From assembly GCF_001866655.1 (NCBI RefSeq), contig NZ_MLYR01000005.1:1-64000 (forward strand): 64,000 nucleotides of DNA. The letters are read 5' to 3'. Below are positions 27,700 through 36,777 of this stretch, piece after piece. How positions within the stretch are numbered: position 1 is the stretch's first letter; each line of letters begins with the position of its first letter. The stretch is from Bacillus sp. MUM 116 (lineage in GTDB: Bacteria; Bacillota; Bacilli; Bacillales; Cytobacillaceae). The notes under the pieces were generated by a model. The model was given only the letters and a program-made list of their open reading frames with translations. It made no database searches and was not told where the DNA came from. The translations under genes were made by a program, and so were the position numbers.

Positions 27700-28734
27700 A
27701 TGAATGACACGAATTGGCTTATAAGGCTTTCTCCCATTCTTGAAAATTATCAGGTAAAGCCTTATTTTGTAGAAGATTTCGGCAGTGTCCTGAAAGTATA
27801 TTCAAATAAGGGAACCTTTGCCCTCAAAAAAATTTCTCCCACAACAGGGACTGATTTTATCCGCCATGTCCATCTTTTATACCAAAAAGGCTTTAACCGC
27901 ATCGTCCCAATCTATCCCACCATGGATGGCAGGTATGCAGTCCTACATGAAAATGAGCTTTATTATTTAATGCCATGGATGCCAAATGAAGTGAAGGAAG
28001 ACCGTGAACATCGAAATCAACAATTATTCCGCGAACTGGCGAGGCTTCATACTTTATCGGCAAAAGAAACAGAAGTAAGCAAGGAAGAAAGAACAGAGCA
28101 TTACGAAAAGACCCTTGATCAACTGGAAAAACATCAGGAATTTCTTGAGGGCTTCATTGAAGAATGTGAAAATAAGACGTATATGTCACCATTTGAATTA
28201 TTATATTGCTTGTATAACAACGACATCCGTATGGCGCTTCGTTTTTCAAAAGACAGATTTGAGGAATGGTATGAAAATACAAAGGACAATGAAAAAGCCA
28301 GAATGGTTATTACCCACGGAAAATTATCATCCCAGCATTTTTTGTATGATGAGAGGGGCTATGGGCACTTTATAAATTTTGAAAATGCCCGGTACGGGTC
28401 GCCTATCCATGACATGCTGCCGTACCTGTCAAGATCTTTGGATACCCAGTTTAGGAAAAGCGATGATTCCATTGATCTGGTTCTTCATTATTTTAAATAT
28501 TTTCCGTTTAAACAGGATGAGAAATTATTATTTTACAGCTATTTAGCCTATCCGTTTCCAATGATCCAGTGTGTGGAAGGGTATTATCGAAAGCAGGGTG
28601 CGAAAAATGAATTAAAATTTGTCAAACAACTGCAGCGACGTTATTGGCATTTGAAAAACTCTGAGTATGTCGTTTCCAGAATGGTCGAAATGGATAGGCA
28701 GCAGCAGACAAAAGAAGGAGCCCAGCAGCAATAA
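27700..28734 (+). CDS. ysxE: Spore coat-associated kinase-like protein YsxE (CotS family)
   Basis: A 344-residue protein with the aminoglycoside-phosphotransferase/CotS kinase-like fold. FALKKISP near residue 38 is the ATP-lysine region, and ITHGKLSSQHFLYDERGYGHFINFENARYGSP (residues about 205-236) corresponds to the catalytic and metal loops. Catalytic residues deviate: GKLSSQHFL in place of HGDLxxxNxL, and FENA in place of DxDx. It may therefore be a structural coat protein without kinase activity. ATG at 27700 follows GAAAGAGAG. It lies after spoVID, as in B. subtilis, presumably in the same SigE operon. Confidence 0.85.
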   Translation: MNDTNWLIRLSPILENYQVKPYFVEDFGSVLKVYSNKGTFALKKISPTTGTDFIRHVHLLYQKGFNRIVPIYPTMDGRYAVLHENELYYLMPWMPNEVKEDREHRNQQLFRELARLHTLSAKETEVSKEERTEHYEKTLDQLEKHQEFLEGFIEECENKTYMSPFELLYCLYNNDIRMALRFSKDRFEEWYENTKDNEKARMVITHGKLSSQHFLYDERGYGHFINFENARYGSPIHDMLPYLSRSLDTQFRKSDDSIDLVLHYFKYFPFKQDEKLLFYSYLAYPFPMIQCVEGYYRKQGAKNELKFVKQLQRRYWHLKNSEYVVSRMVEMDRQQQTKEGAQQQ

Positions 28735-28754
28735 TCATGCTACAAGGGCTCCTT
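28714..28754. terminator. Convergent terminator-like inverted repeat
   Basis: AAGGAGCCC and GGGCTCCTT are perfect 9-base arms with a 23-base loop. They sit at the ends of ysxE and the opposing small gene and may stop both transcripts. Confidence 0.5.
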
Positions 28755-28947
28755 AAACTATTTCAAACAGAAGTGAAATGCCGATAATGATAAAAAAGGT
28801 CAATAATAACACATCAAAGACCGTCGGTAAAAACAGGGTACGAATAAACTGAAAAATGATGAACGGAACAATAAATTGCGCACAAATTCTGCGGCAGGTT
28901 CTAAACCAGGGATGGTAGGTAAATTTGTTGAATTTTCTCCCTCGCAC
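28753..28947 (-). CDS. Small hypothetical membrane protein
   Basis: A 64-residue protein not recognised as any named family. A basic N-terminus (RGRKFNKFTYHPWFRTCRRI) is followed by two hydrophobic segments (about residues 21-40 and 43-63). The gene is supported by a very good ribosome site, AAAGGGAGGA, about 8 bases before a GTG start. It runs convergent to ysxE and divergent from the valS T-box leader. No function is proposed. Confidence 0.55.
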   Translation of the reverse strand: MRGRKFNKFTYHPWFRTCRRICAQFIVPFIIFQFIRTLFLPTVFDVLLLTFFIIIGISLLFEIV

Positions 28948-29091
28948 TGAAAAGGTCCTCCCTTTTTAAATGGCATTTCTTTATGTATATTCTTGACCCC
29001 CTGCAAATTCCCCAAAAAAATACTAAAATACTTCCAACCTCTAAAAAAAAGTCCAAGGTAGTATAAAATTTTAAAAAATAGGCAATCATTA

Positions 29092-29121
29092 TTGACGTCA
29101 TCCCCCTATTTTGGGTAGTAT
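29092..29121 (+). promoter_or_regulatory. SigA promoter of valS
   Basis: TTGACG, 18 bases, TAGTAT, placed about 20 bases before the T-box leader begins. Confidence 0.5.
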
Positions 29122-29140
29122 AACAATATAATTTAATTAG

Positions 29141-29391
29141 TTAAGCAATGACAGGGAAGAGTACGATGCAATTTGCTTTTAGAGAGGGAAATCAACAGCT
29201 GAAAGATTTCCTAAGCAAAACATTGGAAGGTCGCCCTTGAGCTTCTTCTGCGAAAGGATGTCCATATCCGATTAGTGGAAGACGGATGAAATCCGTTATC
29301 CGATGAAGAGCCAGTCGCATTTTGATTGGAAAAAAGGTGGTACCGCGAAGCAACTCCATTCGTCCTTTTATGACGAATGGAGTTTTTTTAT
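29141..29391 (+). promoter_or_regulatory. T-box leader of valS
   Basis: A tRNA-sensing leader of about 250 bases. The invariant T-box AAGGTGGTACCGCG is at 29334-29347, with TGGT to pair with the ACCA end of tRNA-Val. Stem I contains AGTA (29160-29163) opposite GAA, followed by GTC at 29230-29232, which is the likely valine specifier codon. It ends in a strong terminator. Uncharged tRNA-Val should stabilise the antiterminator and allow valS transcription. Confidence 0.9.
29353..29391 (+). terminator. T-box regulated terminator
   Basis: ACTCCATTCGTC and GACGAATGGAGT form a perfect 12-base-pair stem, then TTTTTTT. The 5' arm is the alternative partner region after the T-box antiterminator. Confidence 0.9.
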
Positions 29392-29436
29392 TTTTTCGGT
29401 ACAGTGATTCAAAAGATACAAAGGAGGCAAATTTAG

Positions 29437-32082
29437 ATGGAAACAAAAGAAATTACAATGCCAACCAAATACGATCCACAATCAATTGAACAAGGTCGTT
29501 ATGATTGGTGGCTAAAAGGCAAATTTTTTGAAGCAAAGGATGATGAAGAGAAACAACCTTATACGATTGTTATTCCTCCTCCGAATGTAACAGGAAAGCT
29601 TCATTTAGGTCATGCTTGGGATACAACCCTTCAAGATATCATTACCAGAATGAAACGGATGCAGGGCTACGATGTTCTTTGGTTACCGGGGATGGACCAT
29701 GCAGGAATCGCAACGCAAGCAAAGGTAGAAGCAAAATTGCGTGAAGAAGGCAAGAGCAGGTATGACTTAGGCCGTGAAAAATTTGTAGAGGAAACCTGGA
29801 AGTGGAAGGAAGAATATGCTTCCCATATCCGCCAGCAATGGGCTAAATTAGGTTTAGGCTTGGATTACAGCCGCGAACGCTTTACCCTTGATGAAGGCTT
29901 ATCAGCTGCGGTTCGCGAAGTTTTCGTTACCCTATATAAAAAAGGCCTAATTTATCGTGGCGAATACATTATCAACTGGGACCCATCCACAAAAACGGCT
30001 CTTTCTGATATTGAAGTTATTTATAAGGATGTTCAAGGTGCATTTTATCATATGCGATATCCACTAGCAGATGGCTCAGGACATATCGAAATCGCAACAA
30101 CCCGTCCGGAAACAATGCTTGGCGATACCGCGGTAGCTGTACATCCGGAAGATGGCCGTTACAAGCATTTAATTGGAAAAACCGTTATTCTGCCAATTAC
30201 AGGCCGTGAAATTCCAATTGTCAGCGATGATTATGTTGATATGGAATTTGGTTCAGGAGCTGTTAAAATTACCCCGGCACACGACCCGAATGACTTTGAA
30301 ATCGGTAATCGTCATAATCTAGAAAGAATTCTCGTTATGAACGAAGATGGCACAATGAATGCCAATGCGGGCAAATATCAAGGCCTTGACCGCTTTGAAT
30401 GCCGCAAGCAAATTGTAAAAGATCTTCAAGAACAAGACGTTCTATTCAAAATTGAAGATCACCTCCATTCTGTTGGCCATTCAGAGCGAAGCGGTGCCGT
30501 TGTTGAACCATATCTTTCAACGCAATGGTTTGTAAAAATGCAGCCGCTTGCGGATGAAGCTATTGCCCTTCAGAGCAAAGAAAACAAAGTAAACTTTGTT
30601 CCAGATCGCTTTGAAAAAACGTATTTGAACTGGATGGAAAACATTCGTGACTGGTGTATTTCCAGACAGCTTTGGTGGGGCCACCGAATTCCGGCTTGGT
30701 ACCACAAGGAAACAGGCGAGGTTTATGTAGACCATGAACCGCCTGCAGATATCGAAAATTGGGAACAGGACACCGATGTTCTAGATACATGGTTCAGTTC
30801 AGCACTATGGCCATTCTCAACCATGGGCTGGCCTGATCAAGAAGCGGCGGATTACAAGCGTTACTTCCCAACGGATGTATTGGTAACCGGCTATGATATC
30901 ATTTTCTTCTGGGTATCAAGAATGATTTTCCAAAGTATTGAGTTCACAGGCGAGCGTCCATTTAAAGATGTTCTCATCCATGGCCTTGTTCGCGATGCAC
31001 AGGGTCGTAAGATGAGTAAGTCATTAGGAAATGGCGTTGACCCAATGGATGTGATCGACCAATATGGTGCCGACTCACTTCGTTATTTCCTATCAACAGG
31101 AAGTTCACCAGGTCAGGACTTGCGTTATAGCACCGAAAAGGTTGAAGCAACCTGGAACTTTGCGAATAAAATTTGGAATGCATCCCGCTTTGCCTTAATG
31201 AATATGGATGGCCTTAAATATGAGGAAATTGATTTTAGCGGAGAAAAATCAGTCGCCGACAAGTGGATTTTAACAAGATTAAATGAAACGATTGAAACCG
31301 TAACAAGACTTTCTGCCCGTTATGAATTCGGTGAAGTAGGCCGTGCTCTTTACAACTTCATTTGGGATGACTTCTGTGATTGGTATATTGAAATGGCGAA
31401 GCTTCCTTTATATGGCGAAGATGAGGCGGCGAAGTTAACAACTCGCTCGATCCTTGCTTATGTATTGGATCAAACAATGCGCTTGCTTCATCCGTTTATG
31501 CCATTTATCACCGAAGAAATTTGGCAAAACCTACCTCACAATGGCGATTCCATTACCACTGCTCAGTGGCCGGAGGTAAATTCTTCGTTTACAGACGAGG
31601 AAGCAGCACAAGAAATGAAAATGTTAGTGGAAATGATTCGTTCTGTACGGAATATCCGCGCTGAAGTAAATACACCAATGAGCAAAAAGATTAAAATGCT
31701 TGTAAAAGCGAAGGACGAATCGGTTCTTAAAGCGCTTGAAAAGAATCGTGCTTATATTGAACGTTTCTGTAATCCTGAAGAACTTCAAATGGGAATTGAA
31801 ATCGAAATACCGGATAAAGCAATGACTGCTGTTATCACTGGTTTAGAAATCATCCTTCCGCTCGAAGGTTTAATCAATATTGAAGAAGAAATTGCCCGTC
31901 TACAAAAGGAATACGACAAATTCACAAAAGAAGTAGAGCGGGTTCAAAAGAAATTAAGCAATGAAGGCTTTATCAAGAAAGCTCCTGAAAATGTCATTGC
32001 TGAAGAACGAGCAAAAGAGAAGGATTATCTAGAAAAGAGAGCGGTTGTTGAAGCAAGATTGAAAGAGCTAAAAGTACTATAA
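29437..32082 (+). CDS. valS: Valyl-tRNA synthetase
   Basis: Class I aminoacyl-tRNA synthetase charging tRNA-Val. It has the HIGH-type motif HLGH (residues 56-59) within [14 protein letters not shown], the CP1 editing domain ([17 protein letters not shown]), and KMSKS at about residues 525-529. The anticodon-binding domain and the C-terminal coiled coil ([20 protein letters not shown]) complete the protein. Length is 881 residues (B. subtilis 880). The ATG follows AAAGGAGGC. Controlled by the T-box leader. Confidence 0.97.
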   Translation: METKEITMPTKYDPQSIEQGRYDWWLKGKFFEAKDDEEKQPYTIVIPPPNVTGKLHLGHAWDTTLQDIITRMKRMQGYDVLWLPGMDHAGIATQAKVEAKLREEGKSRYDLGREKFVEETWKWKEEYASHIRQQWAKLGLGLDYSRERFTLDEGLSAAVREVFVTLYKKGLIYRGEYIINWDPSTKTALSDIEVIYKDVQGAFYHMRYPLADGSGHIEIATTRPETMLGDTAVAVHPEDGRYKHLIGKTVILPITGREIPIVSDDYVDMEFGSGAVKITPAHDPNDFEIGNRHNLERILVMNEDGTMNANAGKYQGLDRFECRKQIVKDLQEQDVLFKIEDHLHSVGHSERSGAVVEPYLSTQWFVKMQPLADEAIALQSKENKVNFVPDRFEKTYLNWMENIRDWCISRQLWWGHRIPAWYHKETGEVYVDHEPPADIENWEQDTDVLDTWFSSALWPFSTMGWPDQEAADYKRYFPTDVLVTGYDIIFFWVSRMIFQSIEFTGERPFKDVLIHGLVRDAQGRKMSKSLGNGVDPMDVIDQYGADSLRYFLSTGSSPGQDLRYSTEKVEATWNFANKIWNASRFALMNMDGLKYEEIDFSGEKSVADKWILTRLNETIETVTRLSARYEFGEVGRALYNFIWDDFCDWYIEMAKLPLYGEDEAAKLTTRSILAYVLDQTMRLLHPFMPFITEEIWQNLPHNGDSITTAQWPEVNSSFTDEEAAQEMKMLVEMIRSVRNIRAEVNTPMSKKIKMLVKAKDESVLKALEKNRAYIERFCNPEELQMGIEIEIPDKAMTAVITGLEIILPLEGLINIEEEIARLQKEYDKFTKEVERVQKKLSNEGFIKKAPENVIAEERAKEKDYLEKRAVVEARLKELKVL

Positions 32083-32085
32083 TAA

Positions 32086-32120
32086 GAAAAGACGAATCCT
32101 CATTGGATTCGTCTTTTACA
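32086..32120 (+). terminator. Terminator of valS
   Basis: AAAAGACGAATCC and GGATTCGTCTTTT form a 13-base-pair perfect stem with a 5-base loop. Confidence 0.85.
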
Positions 32121-32143
32121 TAACAATAAACGGGGTGTCAAAT

Positions 32144-33466
32144 ATGTTTGCAACCTATCAAGAAGCCCTTGACTGGATTCATGCAAGGTTAAGACTTGGA
32201 ATCAAACCTGGCTTAAAACGAATGGAATGGATGATGGACAAGCTTGGGAATCCGGAAGCAAAATTAAAAGCGATTCATGTTGGCGGGACAAACGGTAAAG
32301 GCTCGACAGTCACTTTTTTACGTTCCATGCTGCAAGCCCAAGGGTATAATGTTGGAACTTTTACCTCTCCTTATATTGAGCAGTTTAATGAACGCATCAG
32401 CATTAATGGAAAACCAATCCGAGATGATGAAATATTGCAGCTTGCCAATGTAATCCGCCCGCTTGCTGATGAATTAGAAGGAACCGAGCTCGGCGGTCCA
32501 ACAGAGTTTGAAGTGATTACGGCCATGTCTTTCTATTATTTTGCTGAAATAAATCCTGTGGATATTGTTCTTTATGAAGTAGGGTTAGGCGGCCGTTTTG
32601 ACTCTACAAATATCTTCATGCCAATCGCATCGATCATAACAAATATCGGGCTCGACCATACGAATATTTTAGGTGATACTTACGAGGAAATCGCTTTTGA
32701 AAAGGCCGGTATTATTAAAAAGCAAACGCCTATTTTTACAGCTGTCCAACAGCCCGGTGCATTAAAGGTAATTGAAGAACAGGCCGAACAAAAGGATGCA
32801 CCGATTTACCGGCTCGGTCAGGAGTTTACTATCAGTGGTCACGAGTCAATCACAAGCGGAGAAATTTTTTCATTAAAAAACGGTATTGATTCATTAGAGG
32901 AGCTTGAAATTAGTTTGATTGGCAGACATCAAACTGAAAATGCGGCAGTTGCAATTACAGCCATTCAATATTTAAATCAAACTGGATCTGTATCAATCTC
33001 TGAACAATCCATTAGGGAAGGGTTAAAAAATGCCTACTGGCCAGGCAGATTTGAAATCCTCTCGGAGAAGCCGATGGTCATTATTGATGGTGCGCATAAT
33101 GATGAGGGAATTGCTACTCTCGTTAACGAACTTAAAAATCGTTATGCAGATCGAAATATCCATATTGTTTTTGCAGCATTAAAGGACAAAAAATTTGATA
33201 AAATGATTGAACAATTAGATCAAGTTGCAAATCAGCTATCTTTCGTTTCCTTTGATTATCCGCGTGCAGCAACTGCACAGGATTTATATGAAAGCAGCAA
33301 ATCGGAAAATAAGGAAATGGTAGTGAATTGGCAGGAGTTTTTAAAAGAGGCGATTCAAGCTATACAACCTGATGGTATGTTGGTGGTAACAGGTTCATTG
33401 TACTTTATTTCAGAAGCAAAGCCTTTATTGTACAATTATTTGAAAAATATGACGATTAAATTGTGA
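32144..33466 (+). CDS. folC: Bifunctional folylpolyglutamate/dihydrofolate synthase
   Basis: Adds glutamate to dihydropteroate and folates, an ATP-dependent ligase of the Mur ligase superfamily. The P-loop is HVGGTNGKGSTVTFL (near residue 43); FTSPYIEQFNERI and the central-domain ILGDTYEEIAFEKAGIIK are typical, as is IDGAHNDEGI in the C-terminal domain. Length is 440 residues. The start is ATG 32144, behind CGGGGTG. It follows valS, as in B. subtilis. Downstream the conserved order breaks, and the pilus locus begins on the opposite strand. Confidence 0.95.
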   Translation: MFATYQEALDWIHARLRLGIKPGLKRMEWMMDKLGNPEAKLKAIHVGGTNGKGSTVTFLRSMLQAQGYNVGTFTSPYIEQFNERISINGKPIRDDEILQLANVIRPLADELEGTELGGPTEFEVITAMSFYYFAEINPVDIVLYEVGLGGRFDSTNIFMPIASIITNIGLDHTNILGDTYEEIAFEKAGIIKKQTPIFTAVQQPGALKVIEEQAEQKDAPIYRLGQEFTISGHESITSGEIFSLKNGIDSLEELEISLIGRHQTENAAVAITAIQYLNQTGSVSISEQSIREGLKNAYWPGRFEILSEKPMVIIDGAHNDEGIATLVNELKNRYADRNIHIVFAALKDKKFDKMIEQLDQVANQLSFVSFDYPRAATAQDLYESSKSENKEMVVNWQEFLKEAIQAIQPDGMLVVTGSLYFISEAKPLLYNYLKNMTIKL

Positions 33467-33489
33467 CAACAATTGAAATCTTAAAGACA

Positions 33490-33531
33490 AAAAAAGGATC
33501 CTTCTTACAGATTTATGAAGGATCCTTTTCC
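33490..33531. terminator. Bidirectional terminator between folC and the pseudopilin operon
   Basis: AAAAGGATCCTTC and GAAGGATCCTTTT form a 13-base-pair perfect stem with A tracts upstream and T tracts downstream. It serves folC and the convergent minus-strand genes. Confidence 0.88.
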
Positions 33532-33535
33532 AGTA

Positions 33536-34729
33536 TTAATAATTATAATTTACATTATTTACAAGTTTATCTCCCCATGTAATAGTGACGGGAGGGATTG
33601 AAGAGATTCCACATTTTTGTTTAAATACATCATCTGAAACTTTACTTTTTTCAATTAATTCTCCGGTAATAGTCTGTTTTTTTTCAACCGTTAAACTTCC
33701 TACAACACATAATGTAGAGCCGCTATTGACAGTGAGTTTTCCCCCAATATAAGTATTTCCTCCAATATAAGCAATAGAGTTACCGGCGAGCTCGAAATGT
33801 CCGTTTACAGTAAAGTTCCCTTGAACATAGATATTTGATCCTGTATCTACTCGATACTGGCTATCAAAAGTGGCCGAACCTTTTGACTCCAAGGTTAAAG
33901 CAGAAGCATTATTTGCATTTTTTCCTAATCGAAAGTCCTTTTCGGTATGGATTTTCATTTTATTCATGTTATTCGCATTTCCATCTATAAATAATGTACC
34001 AGTTGTAGCTGATGAAAAAATCGTATTATTTGAAATTCCATTGATATTTTCATTAAAAGTTTTAGCTGTATCAATTAATATTTGAGAACAAGAATCTTTA
34101 ATTGAGACGATAGAAACAGGATTATTACAAGTAGTTGAAATATTAGTTGGCTGTGGAATTGAGTTAAAAGTGGGAAGTGTATATGTGTTTGTTGTCCCGC
34201 TGCCTGTAGAATTTAATCCACTTATCGTTGGTTCAAAACTCAATTCGGTACTAAGTGTTGTAATTTTACCATTATCATTTCCAATTACAGTAAGTTGGAT
34301 TTTTTTATTTGTTGTTTTTGTATAGAAATTCTTATTAGTCAAAGTAAATGAATCATTAGGATTTCCATCAATTGGTACGGAATTTTGTAAAGTATTTAAT
34401 CCGGAACTAATTGTTGTTTTCATCAAATTGACACCTTGCATAACATAGGAATCATAAGATTGTAATTGATTATTTTGGCGATCCGCATCAATTTGTTCCT
34501 TTACTTGATTGTTAACATTTTGTTTATTCGCATCATAAATATTTTGAACAGCCGTTTGATAATAGGAAATACCCATTTCAGCTAATGCAACTGATTTAGA
34601 TTTCTTCTCAACTATTTGTGTTTGTTTTACTGTATTTAAAGATTGGCCCATAAATGATAGAAAAAGAACCATGAAAATAGAAATAATCAGAAGTACAGTA
34701 ACGAGTGCATATCCATTTTCTTTCTTCAC
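33536..34729 (-). CDS. PilX-like minor pseudopilin with beta-helix-like C-terminus
   Basis: A 397-residue protein with a type III signal: MKKENG then YALVTVLLIISIFMVLF, so a prepilin peptidase site after G6. Position 5 of the mature chain is Thr, not the usual Glu, a trait of PilX/GspK-like tip subunits. Residues about 240-350 carry short hydrophobic/Gly repeats (SNIYVQGNFTVNG, NSIAYIGGNTYIGGKLTVNSG), resembling a bactofilin-like or right-handed beta-helix fold. Four cysteines lie in the C-terminal half. Starts at GTG directly after the preceding stop, with AAAGGATGGTGA upstream. Third gene of a three-gene minor pilin operon. A role at the pilus tip is inferred. Confidence 0.72.
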   Translation of the reverse strand: MKKENGYALVTVLLIISIFMVLFLSFMGQSLNTVKQTQIVEKKSKSVALAEMGISYYQTAVQNIYDANKQNVNNQVKEQIDADRQNNQLQSYDSYVMQGVNLMKTTISSGLNTLQNSVPIDGNPNDSFTLTNKNFYTKTTNKKIQLTVIGNDNGKITTLSTELSFEPTISGLNSTGSGTTNTYTLPTFNSIPQPTNISTTCNNPVSIVSIKDSCSQILIDTAKTFNENINGISNNTIFSSATTGTLFIDGNANNMNKMKIHTEKDFRLGKNANNASALTLESKGSATFDSQYRVDTGSNIYVQGNFTVNGHFELAGNSIAYIGGNTYIGGKLTVNSGSTLCVVGSLTVEKKQTITGELIEKSKVSDDVFKQKCGISSIPPVTITWGDKLVNNVNYNY

Positions 34730-35176
34730 CTAAATATCACCATCCTTTAGTCGATAGAGTAATGATGAAATTGTTACTTGGTTATTTATGTCCTTTCGGT
34801 CCGATACTGTAATACTTAAATTAACATCTGTCTCCCCTGGATTTATTGAACTGATGTTGGTTGCTGAATAACATAATTGTGCATTTGTAAACACTTGTGT
34901 TTGTACGGTATTGTCTTGTTTAGTAAAAGTCACACTTATTTGACAGTTTGAGGAGGCTAATTGAAATTGTTTAGATGTTTGGAATATACTTGTTAGATTG
35001 GTAATCACTAGATTTGCTTCTTGCTCCATTGAATTTTTTGACATAGATTTTTGGGAGACTTTATTTCCTTGAATAAAGACATTCCAAATTACTATTCCAA
35101 TAATAGAGAGGATGGTAATGGTAGCTAAAAGTTCAACAAGTGTTAACCCACGTTCATCACGAATCAAAAAAATCAT
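34730..35176 (-). CDS. Minor pilin, PilW/GspJ-like prepilin
   Basis: A prepilin-like protein of about 148 residues. The leader ends in RDERG, followed by LTLVELLATITILSIIGIVIW, with the peptidase site after Gly and Glu at position 5. The C-terminal domain is not recognised; it has one or two cysteine pairs and predicted beta structure. The start is uncertain: ATG 35176 has its ribosome site almost touching, and a TTG at 35167 would be better spaced. Second gene of the minor pilin operon, abutting the PilX-like gene. Confidence 0.78.
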   Translation of the reverse strand: MIFLIRDERGLTLVELLATITILSIIGIVIWNVFIQGNKVSQKSMSKNSMEQEANLVITNLTSIFQTSKQFQLASSNCQISVTFTKQDNTVQTQVFTNAQLCYSATNISSINPGETDVNLSITVSDRKDINNQVTISSLLYRLKDGDI

Positions 35177-35186
35177 CACCCCTAAC

Positions 35187-35615
35187 CTAATCAACTTTGA
35201 TATAACCAAATGTTTCCGAAACTATTATACCTTTATCATTTATTAGGCTAACTTGAATAAAATGTTGTTCAATAGGCCCTGTAGAAAGATCAGATGCTTT
35301 CTTAATTTTTATATTCACGGAAAAATTCCCTTCACTAGTTTTACAATAGTAAAAGGTACCGTCCTCTTTATACAAACCAGGTAAACTCCCCGTTGTACTA
35401 TCATCAAGATAATTTTTAACAACAGTCGAATTTTTCCATTTTACAAGAACTTGTTTAGCTGTATTAATGGCTTGAGATTTATTTAAGTTTTGACTATTCA
35501 CGTATCCCATTTGTGGAAAAAACTTTATAACGGATAAAAAGATAATCGATAAAATGACAATAGAAACTAAAACCTCAACCAAAGTTAATCCTTTTTGATT
35601 TTTTTCAAGACACAT
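35187..35615 (-). CDS. Minor pilin, PilV/GspI-like prepilin
   Basis: A 142-residue prepilin. The leader MCLEKNQKG is followed by LTLVEVLVSIVILSIIFLSVI, with the cleavage site after G9 and Glu at position 5. The globular domain is short and similar in style to PilV/GspI proteins. The ATG follows GAAGGGAATG. It is the first gene of the three-gene minus-strand operon, divergent from the pil genes on the plus strand. It should be processed by the prepilin peptidase at 42677-43465 and help start pilus assembly. Confidence 0.8.
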   Translation of the reverse strand: MCLEKNQKGLTLVEVLVSIVILSIIFLSVIKFFPQMGYVNSQNLNKSQAINTAKQVLVKWKNSTVVKNYLDDSTTGSLPGLYKEDGTFYYCKTSEGNFSVNIKIKKASDLSTGPIEQHFIQVSLINDKGIIVSETFGYIKVD

Positions 35616-35899
35616 CTTTTATTCATTCCCTTCAGGAACAAAATCTACAGAAAACATACTGTTTATTTGGTCTTCAATATAATAGTTCAAATAGACTAGT
35701 ATAATCAACTGAAAATAAAATACAACTTTGAATGAAATTATAATTATTTTCCAGATTCTTTTAATCTAACTAAAAATATTATACAATATGCAGGAGTCGA
35801 ATTTTGTCTAATTTTTGAAGAAAACGACATAAAAATATATTATTTGAAATATTTTGTAGTTTAATAGTACATAAGTGTTATATCGATCGGAGTGATTGG
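35616..35899. other. Divergent intergenic region of the pilus locus
   Basis: A very AT-rich stretch of 284 bases between the minus-strand minor pilins and the plus-strand pil genes. Both promoters must lie here. A TTGAAA at 35844-35849 is a possible -35 box for the plus-strand genes, but no good -10 box follows at normal spacing. Confidence 0.5.
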
Positions 35900-36694
35900 A
35901 TGCAAACAATTATTTGGGCCTTTTGTTCTATGATTGTTCTATTATTGGTCCTACTCTTTTTACCACTAGGCTTTACGTTAAAAGGAAAGCTTTTTATTGT
36001 CTTATCAAGTTTAATTATTTCTTTAGGGGGACTAGCTGCAAGCAACACCTTTTCACTCCCATTAACTGCAATCTTGCTGATTTTACTCATCTTTATTACA
36101 GCTTATATTTTGAATCAACGAGCTAGCCGCATTTTATATGATCCAAATCAATCACTTGAGGAAAATTATATAGATATTTATGAAAAAATGAATGTTTTAG
36201 AAGAAGAATATATTGAAACCCCAAAAGCTACTAAGTTTCAGGAACTATCTGAGTTAAAAAGTATTGAACCTAATAACAAATTTACAGAACCAACAAATGA
36301 AGAGGCTTTGGATTCTACTCAAACAATGGAAGAAGGTCATTTGGAAGTACCCAAAATATCACCTGTGGATATTTCTTTATTGCTTGGAGAGGATCCAAAG
36401 CAAGAATCGGATTTACATGAAGTTGAACTTGATACTGATGAAAACAATATTTCGGATATTGAGAATGAATTGTTTATGGAAAAAGATAAAAAGGAACCTC
36501 CAAAAAGTGAAGATGGTTATTTATCAGAATTAGAAAGATTATTGATTGCGAATTTAGAAGAGTCTTTTATTGAAGACGAAAAAGTGGAAATTAGTAAACT
36601 TAATTCTGATAAAAAAGAACCTTTAGAAGATGATTCTAAACTAGACGATCTTTTGGGTGCTAAAGAAGTAGCAATTGGATTGGATAAAAAATAG
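35900..36694 (+). CDS. Unrecognised membrane protein with acidic cytoplasmic tail
   Basis: A 264-residue protein with two or three N-terminal hydrophobic segments (about residues 4-25, 30-45 and 52-70), then RASRILYD and a long, strongly acidic Glu/Asp/Ser/Lys-rich tail (residues about 80-264) with no recognised domain. The ATG follows CGGAGTGA. First plus-strand gene of the pilus locus. It has no counterpart in standard PilA-to-PilT sets. The tail may bind a partner such as PilM or an ATPase, but that is only inference from position. Composition is more A+T-rich than the housekeeping flanks. Confidence 0.7.
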   Translation: MQTIIWAFCSMIVLLLVLLFLPLGFTLKGKLFIVLSSLIISLGGLAASNTFSLPLTAILLILLIFITAYILNQRASRILYDPNQSLEENYIDIYEKMNVLEEEYIETPKATKFQELSELKSIEPNNKFTEPTNEEALDSTQTMEEGHLEVPKISPVDISLLLGEDPKQESDLHEVELDTDENNISDIENELFMEKDKKEPPKSEDGYLSELERLLIANLEESFIEDEKVEISKLNSDKKEPLEDDSKLDDLLGAKEVAIGLDKK

Positions 36695-36777
36695 AAAGTA
36701 TTGAGAAAGTCAAATTACAGTGAAAGTAAAATTTTCTACCAAAATAAAATGTAAAGGTAGAAAGGAAGGCGGAAAAT

